Shown here: piece after piece, positions 1 to 8,109 of the stretch | Position numbering within the stretch: the first letter of the stretch is position 1 | Layout: each line of letters opens with the position of its first letter | Assembly: GCA_902786265.1 (NCBI GenBank) | Contig: CADACE010000041.1 | Span: 1 to 34,638, forward strand | DNA length: 34,638 nucleotides | Reading direction: 5' to 3' | Source of the DNA: an uncultured Chloroflexota bacterium | GTDB taxonomy: Bacteria > Chloroflexota > Anaerolineae > Anaerolineales > Anaerolineaceae | Program-made: the position numbers and the translations under genes | The notes under the pieces: generated by a model | Told to the model about the DNA's origin: nothing | Seen by the model: the letters and a program-made list of their open reading frames with translations, nothing else | Databases searched by the model: none

Positions 1-770
1 GCACCGTAAGGAACAGGCTGCGCCTATTGATTCGGTGCAGGAGCTTCGCCTGCTGCGCGACGGGACACATTGTATCAGGTGCCAATGTCCCTTTTTCCCG
101 TTTTTTCTGTCCATTTCCGACAGTGCACTGCCCGGGTAAGGGTACAGGCCCTTCGGTCCAGTCCCCGATCGCAGGAAGAGCGCAAAAAGTAAACGCTCAT
201 TTCCTGTAATCGGAATGAACTCCCGCTATGGCCTCAAAATCCGCTCATCCCTGTTCACCGCCGCGAACAACAACAGAGGCGGGACACCGGCATCTGATAC
301 TGGCCTGCACCGTAAGGAACAGGCTGCGCCTATTGATTCGGTGCAGGAGCTTCGCCTGCTGCGCGACGGTACACATTGTATCAGGTGCCAATGTCCATCT
401 CCGACAGGGTACTGCCCGGGAAGGGTACAGGCCCTTCGGTCCAGTCCCCAATTGCAGGAAGAGCGAAATATACGTTCATTATCTGTAATCGGAATGAGCT
501 CCCGCTATGGCCTCAAAAAGCGCTCATCCCCCGTCCAATGATGTGTAGATCAACAGAGGCGGGACACCGGCACCTGATACTGGCCTGCACCGTAAGGAAC
601 AGGCTGCGCCTATTGATTCGGTGCAGGAGCTTCGCCTGCTGCGCGACGGTACACATTTGCCAATGTCCCTTTTACCCGTTTTTCCTGTCCATCTCCGACA
701 GTGCACAGCCCGGGTAAGGGGACAGGCCCTTCGGTCCGGTTCCCGGATCGGGAAGGGCGAAGTTCTTTTT
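1..770. repeat. Tandem copies of a ~280-306 bp hairpin-rich intergenic repeat
   Basis: A 70-base core is repeated almost without change at 1-70, 307-376 and 587-656, so the periods are 306 and 280. A second conserved module, with a CCCGGG box and a short GAAGGG/CCCTTC hairpin, follows each core at about 128-258, 412-540 and 706-760. Copy 1 is cut by the window edge and copy 3 has lost about 8-9 bases after its core. In copy 2 the core is nested inside inverted arms: 283-300 pairs with 378-395 (15 of 18), and inside that CCTGCACCG at 304-312 pairs perfectly with CGGTGCAGG at 339-347. The open frames crossing it are short, overlap in several frames and do not look like proteins. It could be a non-coding structured repeat or a miniature mobile element. 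Its function is unknown. Confidence 0.85.
283..395. repeat. Nested inverted repeat inside repeat copy 2
   Basis: The outer arms 283-300 and 378-395 are complementary at 15 of 18 positions. The inner arms CCTGCACCG (304-312) and CGGTGCAGG (339-347) are perfectly complementary. Together they would fold into a long two-tier hairpin in RNA or single-stranded DNA. Copy 3 keeps the inner pair but has lost most of the right outer arm. Confidence 0.7.
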
Positions 771-810
771 GAAAATGAGAAATCGGGTAAAATTGATGTA
801 CAATAGTAAG

Positions 811-826
811 ACCGGTTTAAACCGGT
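811..826. promoter_or_regulatory. 16-bp perfect palindrome, candidate operator
   Basis: ACCGGTTTAAACCGGT is a perfect dyad. It starts six bases after a possible -10 (TACAAT, 799-804), so it would cover the transcription start of the nuclease/dnaB genes, and it ends before the Shine-Dalgarno. No good -35 is visible at normal spacing, so the promoter itself is weak evidence. An operator is an inference from position and symmetry. Confidence 0.45.
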
Positions 827-849
827 ACGATTAACGTGAGGAGGCTTTT

Positions 850-1356
850 ATGTCTGATAAAACTGAAGTCCGGGTACAAAGTCTGCGGGTCAGTCTGACC
901 AGCCAGAACCGTATTCTGCTTTTGAAAGAAAAGGACGGAGCGCTTTCCCTGCCTTTATTTGTCGGACAGTTCGAGGCGGAAGCGATCGTGCTTTCGCTGC
1001 AGGAAATTGAAATCAGCCGGCCTCAGCCCCATGACCTGATCCTCTCCGCGATCCGTTCGCTTGAAGGACGTGTCCGAAATGTTGAGATCACCGTGATGAA
1101 GGCAGCTACGTTTTATGCCGTGATCGAACTGGAAAATGCCGACGGACAGCCTGTTTATCTTGACTGCCGCCCGTCGGACGCGATCGCGGTCGCGCTGCGT
1201 GCTCACGTTCCGATCTATGTAGATCATAACCTGATGCAGCAGTACGGCATTATGCCGGAACCGGACGTCCGTACGAAGCGGAAAGCACAGAACAACGAAA
1301 ATGAAGGCGAAAACGAAGACCTTTCCGCGTTTTCCGATTTTCTTTCCAATTTTTAA
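850..1356 (+). CDS. Bifunctional nuclease family protein (DUF151)
   Basis: This 168-residue protein matches the bifunctional nuclease (BFN/DUF151) family through most of its length. Recognisable stretches are LPLFVGQFEAEAI near residue 35, the central RPQPHDLI segment, and CRPSDAIAVALRAHVPIYV near residue 115. The family includes plant proteins reported to have RNase and DNase activity, but the bacterial role is not settled. The C-terminus is a Lys/Glu/Asn-rich tail with no UVR domain, which some relatives carry. The start is ATG with a strong GAGGAGG Shine-Dalgarno seven bases upstream. The gene lies just after the repeat array and 21 bases before dnaB, so it probably heads the replication operon. 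Confidence 0.9.
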   Translation: MSDKTEVRVQSLRVSLTSQNRILLLKEKDGALSLPLFVGQFEAEAIVLSLQEIEISRPQPHDLILSAIRSLEGRVRNVEITVMKAATFYAVIELENADGQPVYLDCRPSDAIAVALRAHVPIYVDHNLMQQYGIMPEPDVRTKRKAQNNENEGENEDLSAFSDFLSNF

Positions 1357-1377
1357 ACTGTCAGGGGATTGCCGCTC

Positions 1378-2769
1378 ATGGAAATGAATGATTTCGGGTT
1401 CGCTCCTGATGATATGGGGATGGATTTCTCCGCACCGGAGGAAATCAACCAGGTTCCGCACAGCCGGGAAGCGGAAGAGGCAGTGCTGGGCGCTGTCTTA
1501 ATTAACCCGGAAAAATATTTTGATGTCTCACAACTGATCGACGGAAAAGATTTTTATATCCACCGCAACCGCTGGGTCTGGGAAGCCTACGGAGCTCTTT
1601 TCGAGAAGGGACAGGCGATCGATGTCCAGACTGTCTGCGAGGAACTGGATGCGAAGGGCCATTTGGGCGAAGTCGGCGGAAAGATCTTTTTCTATAATCT
1701 GACGAGCAAAACGCCTTCTTCCATGCACGCGGAATCCTATGCCAATATCGTGCTGGAAAAGAGTCAGCGCAGAAGCCTGATCGAAGCCGGACAGAAAATG
1801 ATCGACCTGGCTTACGATTCCAAAAAAGACCTGAACCAGGTTTTGGGAGAATCGGAACAGGCTGTATTTGAGATCTCCGAAAAGCGGGACCGGAAAGAAG
1901 TGGTCCCGATCGGGGATGTGCTTTCCGATATCTATGATAAGATCCGTATTTTATACAACCAGGGTGAGGATATCGTCGGTGTACCGACCGGCCTGACAGA
2001 TCTCGACCGGCTGCTCGGCGGGTTCCAGAAATCCGACCTGATCATCGTCGCCGGACGTCCGGGTATGGGGAAAACCGGTTTTATGCTGACGGTTTTGAAA
2101 AACGCGGCGCTGCGGTCCAAAAAACGTGTCGCCATGTTTTCCCTGGAAATGTCCAACGAACAGTTAGTCCACCGTCTGATTTCCCAGCAGACCGGCATCA
2201 ATACGCAGAAGCTGCGGACCGGAAAACTCACGAATGAGGACCTGACCTTTTTCGTGGAAGCGATCGATATTTTCGGTGAAACGAAGATTTTCCTGGATGA
2301 TACGCCCGCTATCACACCGATGGCTTTGCGTACCAAGTGCCGCCGGCTGCATATGGAACATCATCTGGACCTGATCATTATCGACTATCTGCAGCTCATG
2401 AGCGGGGACAGCGGCACCGATAACCGTGTGCAGGAGGTTTCCAGCATTTCCCGTTCGCTGAAAATGCTGGCCAAAGAGCTGAACGTGCCGGTCCTGACTG
2501 CCGCACAGCTTTCCCGAGGTGTGGAAAAACGCGGCGCAGATTCCGAACCGATGCTTTCCGACCTGCGTGAGTCCGGTTCTCTGGAACAGGATGCGGATAT
2601 CGTGATGTTTTTGCATAACCCGAACGCGGGAAAAGAGGCGGAAAGTCCGGAGCTTGACGGAGCGGTGAAGCTGCTGGTCAAGAAACACCGTCACGGTCCT
2701 GTCGGCAGCATTGACCTGGTATTTCTCAAGAGCCAGGCGCAGTTTGTGAACGCTGCGCATCAGCCGTAG
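1378..2769 (+). CDS. dnaB: Replicative DNA helicase DnaB
   Basis: This 463-residue protein is a full-length replicative helicase that unwinds DNA at the fork as a hexamer. The N-terminal collar domain begins at PHSREAEEAVLGA and contains the family segment DFYIHRNRWVWEA. The RecA-like domain has Walker A GRPGMGKT, the SLEMS motif, the Walker B region LIIIDYLQLM and a late DLRESGSLEQDADIV motif. All catalytic motifs appear intact and no intein is present. The ATG at 1378 is preferred because AGGGG lies about ten bases upstream. A TTG at 1369 would sit directly against that Shine-Dalgarno. The DnaD-domain gene follows after 11 bases, giving a primosome operon. Confidence 0.96.
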   Translation: MEMNDFGFAPDDMGMDFSAPEEINQVPHSREAEEAVLGAVLINPEKYFDVSQLIDGKDFYIHRNRWVWEAYGALFEKGQAIDVQTVCEELDAKGHLGEVGGKIFFYNLTSKTPSSMHAESYANIVLEKSQRRSLIEAGQKMIDLAYDSKKDLNQVLGESEQAVFEISEKRDRKEVVPIGDVLSDIYDKIRILYNQGEDIVGVPTGLTDLDRLLGGFQKSDLIIVAGRPGMGKTGFMLTVLKNAALRSKKRVAMFSLEMSNEQLVHRLISQQTGINTQKLRTGKLTNEDLTFFVEAIDIFGETKIFLDDTPAITPMALRTKCRRLHMEHHLDLIIIDYLQLMSGDSGTDNRVQEVSSISRSLKMLAKELNVPVLTAAQLSRGVEKRGADSEPMLSDLRESGSLEQDADIVMFLHNPNAGKEAESPELDGAVKLLVKKHRHGPVGSIDLVFLKSQAQFVNAAHQP

Positions 2770-2780
2770 GAGTGTAAGCG

Positions 2781-3398
2781 ATGCGTGTGTTTTCCGGTTT
2801 TACCAGCGGGATCGAAAAAGTACCGACACAGTTTTTTGAGGAACTGCTGCCGGATATCGATGATCTGGCGGAGATGAAAGTGACTGTTTTTTCTTTCTAT
2901 CTGCTGAACCAGTTTGAAGGGGAACCGCGCTTTCTTTTCCGGGATGATTTTTCCGAACAGGTCCAATTCATGAAGGGGCTTTCCGAAGATCCCGGTGAGG
3001 CGGAACGGCTTTTGGATGAAGGTCTCAATGCCGCGGAAGAGCGGGGTACCCTGCTCAAAGCGCTTTACGCGGAGAAGCCGGTTTATTTTTTGAACAGTCC
3101 CCGCGGAAGGGCTGGGCTGGAAAAGCTGGAAAGCGGAGAACTGATTCCGGATTCTTTCCTTCATCTGAACGTACAGACCGAACTCTTCCGTCCCACAATT
3201 TTTAAATTATATGAAGAAAATATCGGTCCCCTGACGCCGATGATCGCGGATGTGCTGCGGGATTGCGAAAAAGATTATCCTTATGAATGGATCAACGAAG
3301 CTGTGCAGGAAGCTGTTGTTAACAACGCGCGCAGCTGGCGTTATATTGAATCGATCCTGAAAAACTGGAAGGAGAACGGAAAGCATGGATCCTATTAA
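2781..3398 (+). CDS. DnaD-domain primosome/replication protein
   Basis: This 205-residue protein has a C-terminal third that matches the DnaD/DnaB_2 domain: YEENIGPLTPMIADVL, followed by an acidic helix and NNARSWRYIESILKNW, the signature YxxxIL segment. In Bacillus-type bacteria this domain binds DNA and helps load the replicative helicase. The N-terminal 120 residues are less clear and resemble a winged-helix replication module only weakly. It sits between dnaB and a DnaC-like ATPase and overlaps the latter by 14 bases. That context supports helicase loading or replication restart. The start is ATG with a moderate upstream GGAG. Confidence 0.8.
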   Translation: MRVFSGFTSGIEKVPTQFFEELLPDIDDLAEMKVTVFSFYLLNQFEGEPRFLFRDDFSEQVQFMKGLSEDPGEAERLLDEGLNAAEERGTLLKALYAEKPVYFLNSPRGRAGLEKLESGELIPDSFLHLNVQTELFRPTIFKLYEENIGPLTPMIADVLRDCEKDYPYEWINEAVQEAVVNNARSWRYIESILKNWKENGKHGSY

Positions 3399-4812
3399 AA
3401 GCATCACCGAGCGTATTGCCCGGGATTTTGTTCCGCCGGAAAATCCGGTCTCTCCTTCTTCAGAACCTGAAAACCGTTTCGGGCTCGGTGATCCGGACTG
3501 CCCGATCTGTCATGGCGCCGGTTTTGTCATCCGCGGAGGTGACGGGACGCCCGGTTCCGGGACGATGGCTGCCTGTCAATGCCGGACCCGGAAATTTGAG
3601 AACGAGGGAAAATCTGCCCGTTCTGCCGCCGCGAATCTCAGCGGCTATGAACAGATGACATTTGACTCATTTTCGGTCGAAGGACGCGGGCAGCTGCGTG
3701 CGGAACAGAAGGAGTCACTGAATTACGCGCGTGAATGCGCAAAGAAATTCGCGGCAAACCCGACGGACTGGCTGCTGTATACAGGCCGCTTCGGTACCGG
3801 AAAAACACATCTGGCGGCGGCGATCGCCAATTATGCGCTTGCCCATGGGATCGATGTGATCTTCCAGCCGGTTCCCGACCTGCTGGACCAGCTGCGGATG
3901 GGATACGGGAATACCGCAGACAGTTATGAAGACCGCTTTGACCGGTTCCGCACCATTCCGCTGCTGATCCTGGATGACCTCGGCGCACAGAGCCCGACAG
4001 CCTGGGCGGAAGAGAAGCTTTATCAGATCATCAATTACCGCTATGTCAACAAGCTGCCGACAGTTGTTACCAGTAATGTCAATATGCGGGATTGGGACGG
4101 CCGCATCGCGTCCCGTCTGCGGGACCCCATGGTGAATCATATCTCGATGCAGGTCCCGGATTATCGGGATCCGCTGTCCGGATCGGCGATAGATGATGAT
4201 ATTTCCATCCTGCATCTGCTGTATGACCGCAGTTTTGATAATTTCGATTCCCGCCGTTCAGAACGTTTGAGTGACCGCGCCGCCGCGGAGCTGGCACGGG
4301 CATATACGGAAGCTTTGGATTTTGCGCAGAATCCATCCGGATGGCTGGTACTTGCAGGCCCGAGCGGGATCGGCAAGACCCATCTGGCTGCCGCGATCGG
4401 CAATTACCGCAGGGAGCGTATGGATAATCCGGTTTTTGTCACCGCTTCGGATCTGCTGGATCATCTGCGTGCAACTTTCAGCCCCAGCAGTACGGCGACT
4501 TACGATACAGTCTTCGATCAGGTCCGCAATGCGCCGCTGCTGATCCTGAATTATCTTGATACCATGAACGCGACTCCCTGGGCAAGGGAGAAGATGTACC
4601 AGATTTTGAATTACCGTTATCAGTCAAAGAAGCCGACAGTGATCACACTGCTGAAACCGGTCAAAGATGTTGATCCGAATATCCGCAGCCGTCTGGTGGA
4701 TGCCAAGACCTGTACGGTTGTTCAGATGTTCGATGTGCCGATGTATAACACAAATCCTGAAATCGACCTCGCGGAGCTGCAGAACGTGAGAGGAGCCAGG
4801 AAAAGCCGGTAA
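3385..4812 (+). CDS. DnaC/IstB-like helicase loader with two fused AAA+ domains
   Basis: The 475-residue protein begins with a probable zinc site (C39, C42, C64, C66). Domain 1 is a DnaC/DnaI-type AAA+ module with Walker A GRFGTGKT (about 134-141), Walker B LLILDDLG, and the sequence TVVTSNV leading into an arginine-finger region (ASRLRDP). A second, clearly homologous AAA+ module follows from about residue 295 with an intact Walker A, GPSGIGKT, but its Walker B reads LLILNYLD, so both acidic residues are replaced. It therefore looks like a tandem duplication in which the second ATPase may bind but not hydrolyse ATP. Its place after dnaB and the DnaD-domain gene argues for helicase loading. 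DnaC-like identity is from family knowledge; the duplication is seen directly. Confidence 0.85.
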   Translation: MDPIKSITERIARDFVPPENPVSPSSEPENRFGLGDPDCPICHGAGFVIRGGDGTPGSGTMAACQCRTRKFENEGKSARSAAANLSGYEQMTFDSFSVEGRGQLRAEQKESLNYARECAKKFAANPTDWLLYTGRFGTGKTHLAAAIANYALAHGIDVIFQPVPDLLDQLRMGYGNTADSYEDRFDRFRTIPLLILDDLGAQSPTAWAEEKLYQIINYRYVNKLPTVVTSNVNMRDWDGRIASRLRDPMVNHISMQVPDYRDPLSGSAIDDDISILHLLYDRSFDNFDSRRSERLSDRAAAELARAYTEALDFAQNPSGWLVLAGPSGIGKTHLAAAIGNYRRERMDNPVFVTASDLLDHLRATFSPSSTATYDTVFDQVRNAPLLILNYLDTMNATPWAREKMYQILNYRYQSKKPTVITLLKPVKDVDPNIRSRLVDAKTCTVVQMFDVPMYNTNPEIDLAELQNVRGARKSR

Positions 4813-4840
4813 GAATACAGAAAGCGATATCCGGCTGCGT

Positions 4841-4870
4841 CAGACAAAACTCTTTACAGAATGATATAAT
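4841..4870 (+). promoter_or_regulatory. Promoter placing transcription start at the dipeptidase ATG
   Basis: A perfect TATAAT lies at 4865-4870, with a poor -35 (CAGACA, 4841-4846) at 18 bases. The hexamer is followed by exactly seven bases and then ATG at 4878, so the transcript would begin at or next to the start codon. No Shine-Dalgarno is present. The same TATAAT-N7-ATG arrangement precedes ruvB. Confidence 0.5.
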
Positions 4871-4877
4871 GAAGTCT

Positions 4878-5978
4878 ATGAACACACCTTTTATCATTGA
4901 TGCTCATGAAGATTTGGCTTATGAGAGCCTGTACGGAAAGTTCGATTATACGCGTTCGGCCGCGGATAACCGGAAATATTATAACGGGCCGGAAGAATTC
5001 CAGTGTACGATCGGCTGGCCGGAACTGCAAAAGGGGCGGGTCGGGATCGTATTCGGGACCGTTTTCATGGAGCCGCCTGATAACCAGTCTGCCGGAAATA
5101 TAAACGGGGAAACGACTTATGAGACGAATGAAAACTTTCATACGGCTGCCTGTGCCCAGCTTGATTTTTATGACCGGCTGGCAGGGGATCATCCGGATCA
5201 GTTCCGCCGTATCCTGAACCGTGCTGACTATGATGAAGTGGTCCGCGGCTGGACTGAACAGCCTGACAGCGAGCATCCCGTAGGTTTGGTCACGCTGATG
5301 GAAGGCTGTGAATATCTGCGCAGTTTTGATGATCTTTCACTGTATTATGAGCGCGGGATCCGGCTGATCGGTCCGGTCTGGGCCGGCGGCCGCTGGTGTG
5401 CCGGGACAAGAAGCAGGGATTTCAAAGACGCTCTGACTGACGACGGAAAAACATTGCTGCGGAAAATGTCCGAATTGGGGTTTATCCTGGATGTTTCCCA
5501 CATGAAAAACCACAGCGCGATGGATGCTCTCGATTATTACGACGGGGTTGCCGCGGCATCCCATGTGAACTGTAATTCTTTATTAGGTGAGGATTTTCCG
5601 ATCGAGCGGCATTTTAATGATGAGACGATCAAAATGCTGATCGAACATGACGGGGTCATGGGCGTGGTCCTGTATAATTTTTTCCTCTCCTCCAAATGGA
5701 TAAAAGGTGCGGATACACCGCGGAATGTTGTGACGCTGGATACTGTTGCTGATCATATTGACCATATCTGTCAGCTGGCCGGACATTCCCGTACCGCGGC
5801 GATCGGAACGGATTTTGACGGCGGTTTCGGGTATCCGGCAATTCCTTATGAAATGAATGATATTTCCGATCTGCAGAAGCTTGCCGGGATCCTCGAAAGA
5901 CGCGGGTATCATGAAGATGATATCGCGAATATTTTCCACGGAAACTGGCAGCGCATTCTGGAAAGGGCTTTGAAATGA
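4878..5978 (+). CDS. Membrane dipeptidase (peptidase family M19)
   Basis: This 366-residue protein is a zinc metallo-dipeptidase of the renal dipeptidase family, which cleaves dipeptides including some with D-residues. The metal ligands appear complete: HED near the N-terminus (H10, D12), E142 in LMEGCE, H208 in LDVSH and H229 in AASHVN. A later GTDFDGG motif is also typical of the family. There is no signal peptide, so it should be cytosolic. The start at 4878 is chosen because a TATAAT lies seven bases upstream, which suggests a leaderless message. An in-frame ATG at 4869 overlaps that -10 box and has no Shine-Dalgarno. The stop overlaps the next start by ATGA. Confidence 0.93.
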   Translation: MNTPFIIDAHEDLAYESLYGKFDYTRSAADNRKYYNGPEEFQCTIGWPELQKGRVGIVFGTVFMEPPDNQSAGNINGETTYETNENFHTAACAQLDFYDRLAGDHPDQFRRILNRADYDEVVRGWTEQPDSEHPVGLVTLMEGCEYLRSFDDLSLYYERGIRLIGPVWAGGRWCAGTRSRDFKDALTDDGKTLLRKMSELGFILDVSHMKNHSAMDALDYYDGVAAASHVNCNSLLGEDFPIERHFNDETIKMLIEHDGVMGVVLYNFFLSSKWIKGADTPRNVVTLDTVADHIDHICQLAGHSRTAAIGTDFDGGFGYPAIPYEMNDISDLQKLAGILERRGYHEDDIANIFHGNWQRILERALK

Positions 5979-6505
5979 GCGAAGAAGTAAATGTCAACGG
6001 TGTGGAAAACACTGAGGAAGAAATCGTTCCGGTTCTTTACCCGAGAAGGCGTATTGAAGTCGGGCTGCTCGGTACTTTTATCGGGTTTCTGATGGTGGTT
6101 TTGGGTGCAAAACCGGAGTTTTTCGGTATGGACCGCAGCCCCGTTATCGGTTTTGCCCAGACAGCGACCTTCCTGATCGGAATCGGCTTGATCGCTTTGA
6201 GCGGATATTTTTGCCTGATGAGTTTTTGGCCGAAGGGGTATACGACAATTACCGCTGATTTCGGTATTCGTCTGATGGCGACGGGATGGCTGATCGCTGT
6301 ATTTTCCGGAATGGCTGATGTATTCGGTTTCGGTTCCCATCCGGTGACCGGATTGGTGTTTTTTGGGAATCTGCAGTCGCTGGGTGTTATGATCGGAGAA
6401 ATGGTGATCGGTATCGGCCTGGTTATGATCATCATGCCGCCGCACAGCGGGCTGCGTCTGAAACCGGAGGATCATATCCGGAAAATTGATATGACGAATG
6501 AGTAA
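5975..6505 (+). CDS. Four-helix membrane protein of unknown function
   Basis: The 176-residue protein has a short acidic N-terminus and then four hydrophobic segments, roughly at residues 30-45, 57-80, 97-115 and 122-150. They are followed by a cytosolic-looking basic tail. I do not recognise a family. The start codon overlaps the dipeptidase stop (ATGA), which implies translational coupling and a shared transcript. A factor-independent terminator follows at 6637-6663. Confidence 0.8.
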   Translation: MSEEVNVNGVENTEEEIVPVLYPRRRIEVGLLGTFIGFLMVVLGAKPEFFGMDRSPVIGFAQTATFLIGIGLIALSGYFCLMSFWPKGYTTITADFGIRLMATGWLIAVFSGMADVFGFGSHPVTGLVFFGNLQSLGVMIGEMVIGIGLVMIIMPPHSGLRLKPEDHIRKIDMTNE

Positions 6506-6636
6506 GCTTGGAAAAGGATGCGGGATCCGGTGAAGCCGGTTTTGATGAACCTTTCAGATGATCCGGTTTTTAATTGATAAAAACAATATGAATGTTTATT
6601 AATCCGCACCTTTGTTTTGTCTGAATTATGAGGAAC

Positions 6637-6663
6637 CCACCGCAATATGCGGTGGATTTTTTT
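6637..6663 (+). terminator. Rho-independent terminator
   Basis: The eight-base stem CCACCGCA (6637-6644) with TGCGGTGG (6648-6655) has a three-base loop and is followed by A and a run of seven Ts. It ends the dipeptidase/membrane protein transcript. The rest of the 6506-6849 gap is A+T-rich and holds only the promoter described next. Confidence 0.88.
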
Positions 6664-6750
6664 AATCTTACCGCATCTTTTCGACCTTAAATAATTAATT
6701 TTCCTCGTAAATTCGAAAATCAGGATTAAAAAATTTTAAGGAACATATTT

Positions 6751-6778
6751 TTGGCACGATAATTGCAACTATTGTAAT
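6751..6778 (+). promoter_or_regulatory. Probable promoter of the response-regulator gene
   Basis: TTGGCA (6751-6756) and TGTAAT (6773-6778) are separated by 16 bases in A+T-rich sequence. The predicted leader is about 65 bases and leads to the TTG start at 6850. Moderate match to the sigma70 consensus. Confidence 0.5.
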
Positions 6779-6849
6779 TAGCCGAAAATCAGGGGATTGA
6801 GGCGCCTATTCTTAATAAAATTTAAAAAATAAAACAATGGAGTTGAAAG

Positions 6850-7536
6850 TTGGCACCGGCAAAAAAACGAATCATCCTCATCGAGGGAAAACAAACAGAA
6901 CACCCGTCATTCTTTTTCAGTCTGCAGTCAAAGGGATATGAAGTTGACCTTGCGCGGAATGGTGTAAATGCGATTGCGAAGATGAATGAACATCCGGCTG
7001 ATATTGCGGTGCTTGACGCTGCTTCTCTTCATACAAGCGGGAAACAGATCATCAGCTCGCTGAAGAAAAAATTCCCGAAGCTGCATGTGATCCTGATCGT
7101 AGATGAGAGCTATGACAAAAGCAAACTTTCCTCTGAGGCTGATATTGTCCTGACGCATCCTTTTACGCTGCATAAATTAATGAACCGCATTAACGTGATC
7201 CTTGCCGACAGTGAGCGGGAAAGTATTGTGGATGCCGGTTCAATAAAATTTGATCCTGAACTCCAAATTGTTTTTGCGCACGGAAATTCATTTGCCTTGA
7301 CCCCGCGGGTATCCGCGCTGCTGGAAATGCTCATAGAAAATCAGGGCGAGATCGTACCCCGTGAAGATTTGTACCGTGAGGTCTGGAAAACCGAAAATGT
7401 GGATGATATGCGGACTTTAGATGTTCATATCCGCTGGCTCAGAGAAGCCATAGAGTCAGACCCCAAACATCCGAAACTTCTGCAAACAATCCGCGGCAAA
7501 GGATACAGACTCCTTATGCCCGGTCAGCTTCTCTGA
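6850..7536 (+). CDS. OmpR-type response regulator with degenerate receiver
   Basis: The 228-residue protein has an N-terminal receiver-like domain (about 1-120) and a C-terminal winged-helix DNA-binding domain of the Trans_reg_C type. The latter is recognised by PRVSALLEMLIENQGEIVPREDLYREVW, quoted here in part, and the closing IRGKGYRL. In the receiver, D56 fits the phosphoacceptor position. However, the usual acidic pair is reduced to E12, and the conserved lysine of the KPF motif is replaced by His103 (THPF). Phosphorylation by a histidine kinase is therefore doubtful, and no kinase gene is adjacent. The start is TTG with GGAG seven bases upstream and a lysine-rich N-terminus. The next gene begins two bases after the stop. 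Confidence 0.88.
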   Translation: MAPAKKRIILIEGKQTEHPSFFFSLQSKGYEVDLARNGVNAIAKMNEHPADIAVLDAASLHTSGKQIISSLKKKFPKLHVILIVDESYDKSKLSSEADIVLTHPFTLHKLMNRINVILADSERESIVDAGSIKFDPELQIVFAHGNSFALTPRVSALLEMLIENQGEIVPREDLYREVWKTENVDDMRTLDVHIRWLREAIESDPKHPKLLQTIRGKGYRLLMPGQLL

Positions 7537-7538
7537 TA

Positions 7539-8096
7539 ATGAGAACTTTTATTAAAAATGTATTATTGATAATTCTGTTTGCAGGCGCATATTTTGTGCT
7601 TGAAGTATTCTTAGGCGCCGATACTCCGGTCAAACAAATTGATATTTCCGTCGGCTTTCCTTTTCTTGTTTTTCTTTCGATTGTTATAAACCCTTTCCTT
7701 GGAGCTTTTGGGCTCGCATTGGGTAATTTTATTGTTCTATATACGCTTGCCAATCAAATAATTGGCAATGTTGATTGGGGAATAATAATCTGTTCTTTCC
7801 TGAATTGTATTTCAATTAGTCTCGCAATGAAAAAAATAAACCTGCGGAATGAATTTTTCGGAAGAGACCAGATCATTTATTTTAACAGGGTCCAGATCGT
7901 TTCAAATTTGTTTTACTGGGCAGGTTTGTATCCGTTGTTCAAATTTCTGCTTAAGCATGGTGAATATCTGAAAACTTTGAGCTGGGGTATGTGGCAGGCT
8001 TTTGGAAATACGCTGAGCTGTCTGTTGGCGGCGACTTTATTTATTGTGCTTTATTCGAGGTCGCAATATACGGAAGCAAATTTTTACCGGAGCTGA
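7539..8096 (+). CDS. Five-helix membrane protein, possibly ECF transporter S-component-like
   Basis: The 185-residue protein is almost entirely hydrophobic, with about five to six transmembrane segments. The stretch VINPFLGAFGLALGNFIV near residue 50, the following VDWGII segment and the late GNTLSCLLAATLFIVLYS resemble substrate-binding S components of ECF vitamin transporters. The match is by eye and not strong. No ECF ATPase or T component is in the window, so it would have to use a shared module elsewhere. It starts two bases after the response-regulator stop, so the two are cotranscribed. The regulator might control it, but that is inference. Confidence 0.55.
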   Translation: MRTFIKNVLLIILFAGAYFVLEVFLGADTPVKQIDISVGFPFLVFLSIVINPFLGAFGLALGNFIVLYTLANQIIGNVDWGIIICSFLNCISISLAMKKINLRNEFFGRDQIIYFNRVQIVSNLFYWAGLYPLFKFLLKHGEYLKTLSWGMWQAFGNTLSCLLAATLFIVLYSRSQYTEANFYRS

Positions 8097-8109
8097 CGAA
8101 TGCCTTTTG

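Noticed and set aside
1..770. CRISPR array at the left end
   Set aside because: Units are about 280-306 bases without short uniform repeats and variable spacers, and no cas genes are nearby.
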